Assembly: GCA_963662175.1 (NCBI GenBank)
Contig: OY759216.1
Coordinates: 48,687,087 to 48,751,086 of the forward strand
Reading direction: 5' to 3'
Source: Aradus depressus
Taxonomy: Eukaryota; Arthropoda; Insecta; Hemiptera; Aradidae
DNA: 64,000 nt
Below the pieces are notes generated by a model that saw nothing but the letters and a program-made list of their open reading frames with translations, was not told where the DNA came from and made no database searches. Positions 62,965 through 64,000 of the stretch are shown here, in pieces. The first letter of the stretch is position 1. Every line of letters starts with the position of its first letter. The translations under genes were made by a program, and so were the position numbers.

Positions 62965-64000
62965 AAGAAGAGGAAGGATTCCGTTTGGGACAAGTTAGTC
63001 TACTTATCTAACCTCTACACAACCCTACATATGAGGTTCTAACATAAGGGAATGGACCTACCAAATAACAAAGCACAAAATTACTCCCGTGCAACGCTAG
63101 GAAACTTGCTAGTCGATATTTATTCGAAGCTGCTCTCATTCTGTTCTTTACATAAAACAATTCTGTAAGTATAGTCATGTGTACATTGTGATGTAAAAAA
63201 AAAAATACACACATTAAAATGATTAAGTTATTAATATTGAAAAATTAATTATATTTATTTTTCTATAAAAAGCAAATTTCTTGTAAAACAAATGAGTAAA
63301 AAAACAAAACACGGCCATCAGCTGTTTTTTATTGTGTGGAGAGACGAGTCGGAATGGAGACGGTCTGAGTGAACATGGAGAGTGGTGTGTGATGAACTAC
63401 ATAAATAGAAGTGAATTGACGGTGAAATTGATCCTAAAAGAAGGTACTGTTGTTTGTTTATAATATATAATTTTTTATTTAATTATTATTATTTCATATT
63501 TATTATTTTACTTATATTTTTTTGAATTATTATAATTTTACATATTAATTTTCTCATTATCACAACATATGAGCAATATAGAAGGAATATTGACAAGGTA
63601 GTCTTTGGAATACCATTCTGACTCACGCTTCTTCGAACCTACAACAGTTTTTCTCAGAAATATGAGATACTGTAGAACCTTTTGTCATACGAGTATTCGT
63701 TCCATATTTACACAAGGCTATCCGCAATGTTTTTTATATTAGATATTTTTTGTTAATGTGTACCTGTAACATTTCTCAGTAAAATGTCGAAATAATCCTC
63801 TCCATTTTGGTCCATGAGTGTAATAGTCGCATTCCATTCTCTTACATTTTTTTTCTTATTTTTTTTTCTATTAATTTAACCCACTTTTATTTTCATTGCG
63901 ATACATTAGAGAAAAAACAATTTTTTTTTATGTTTTTGAATTAGGCTAAACCTTTTTTAAACAGAGCCGAATTTTCCGATTTTCGCTATACAACTACAAC
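62965..64000. other. no supported gene
   Basis: A slightly GC-richer block at 63335-63440 (GTGTGGAGAGACGAGTCGGA and on) ends CCTAAAAGAAG before GTACTGTTG, which could be an untranslated exon with a donor on the plus strand. There is no coding frame, so I do not call it. Confidence 0.3.

Noticed and set aside
63335..63440. first exon of a plus-strand gene
   Set aside because: Only a GC-richer block and one possible donor; no frame or downstream exon in the window.

Overview
This is an AT-rich, repeat-dense piece of an animal nuclear genome, almost certainly an insect. It carries one recognisable host gene, a 15-exon ABC transporter of the arthropod ABCH type on the minus strand (start codon at 24147, stop at 3659). 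All splice sites are GT-AG and the reading phase is preserved at every junction, giving a 678-residue half transporter in the order nucleotide-binding domain, then membrane domain. An insect is suggested by the ABCH-type protein, by tRNA-derived SINEs whose tails resemble the insect TTAGG telomere unit, and by Tc1, pogo-like, R1-like and Jockey-like elements. The species is not identifiable by eye; a hemipteran is a weak guess.

Layout. 1-3.5 kb is AT-rich sequence downstream of the gene. 3.66-24.15 kb is the transporter; its introns hold SINEs, LINE remnants, an identical 103-bp tandem array, a 35-bp array, fold-back repeats and members of a dispersed family marked by ACTTCCCC. An acceptor just upstream of the start codon implies at least one more, non-coding 5' exon. 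A GC-rich block ending in a good donor near 44.5 kb is a speculative candidate for it.

From 24.2 to 64 kb I find no convincing host coding sequence. The region is a patchwork of repeats: SINE-A (tRNA-derived, about 340 bp, several copies with target-site duplications), LINE 3' ends of at least four kinds, a composite element with two internal minisatellites (32.1-34.2 kb), a near-perfect 225-bp palindrome (36.1 kb), a pogo/Tigger-like element with a second inverted-repeat element nested in it (38.3-39.2 kb), a TA-flanked fold-back MITE (51.3-51.7 kb), a dead Tc1 transposon (53.3-55.0 kb), an R1-like remnant (55.3-56.1 kb) and a LINE end with an RNase H motif (60.1-60.8 kb).

The most interesting non-gene signal is a group of fold-back fragments sharing a CTGANGA, short hairpin, GAAA core. 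This matches two conserved strands of the hammerhead ribozyme. One such fragment (59.0-59.4 kb) contains a 213-bp GT-AG intron exactly where another copy (10.8-11.15 kb) is continuous. Intron retention and hammerhead motifs are both known for Penelope-like retroelements, so that is the best guess for the group, but no reverse transcriptase is present in the window to confirm it.
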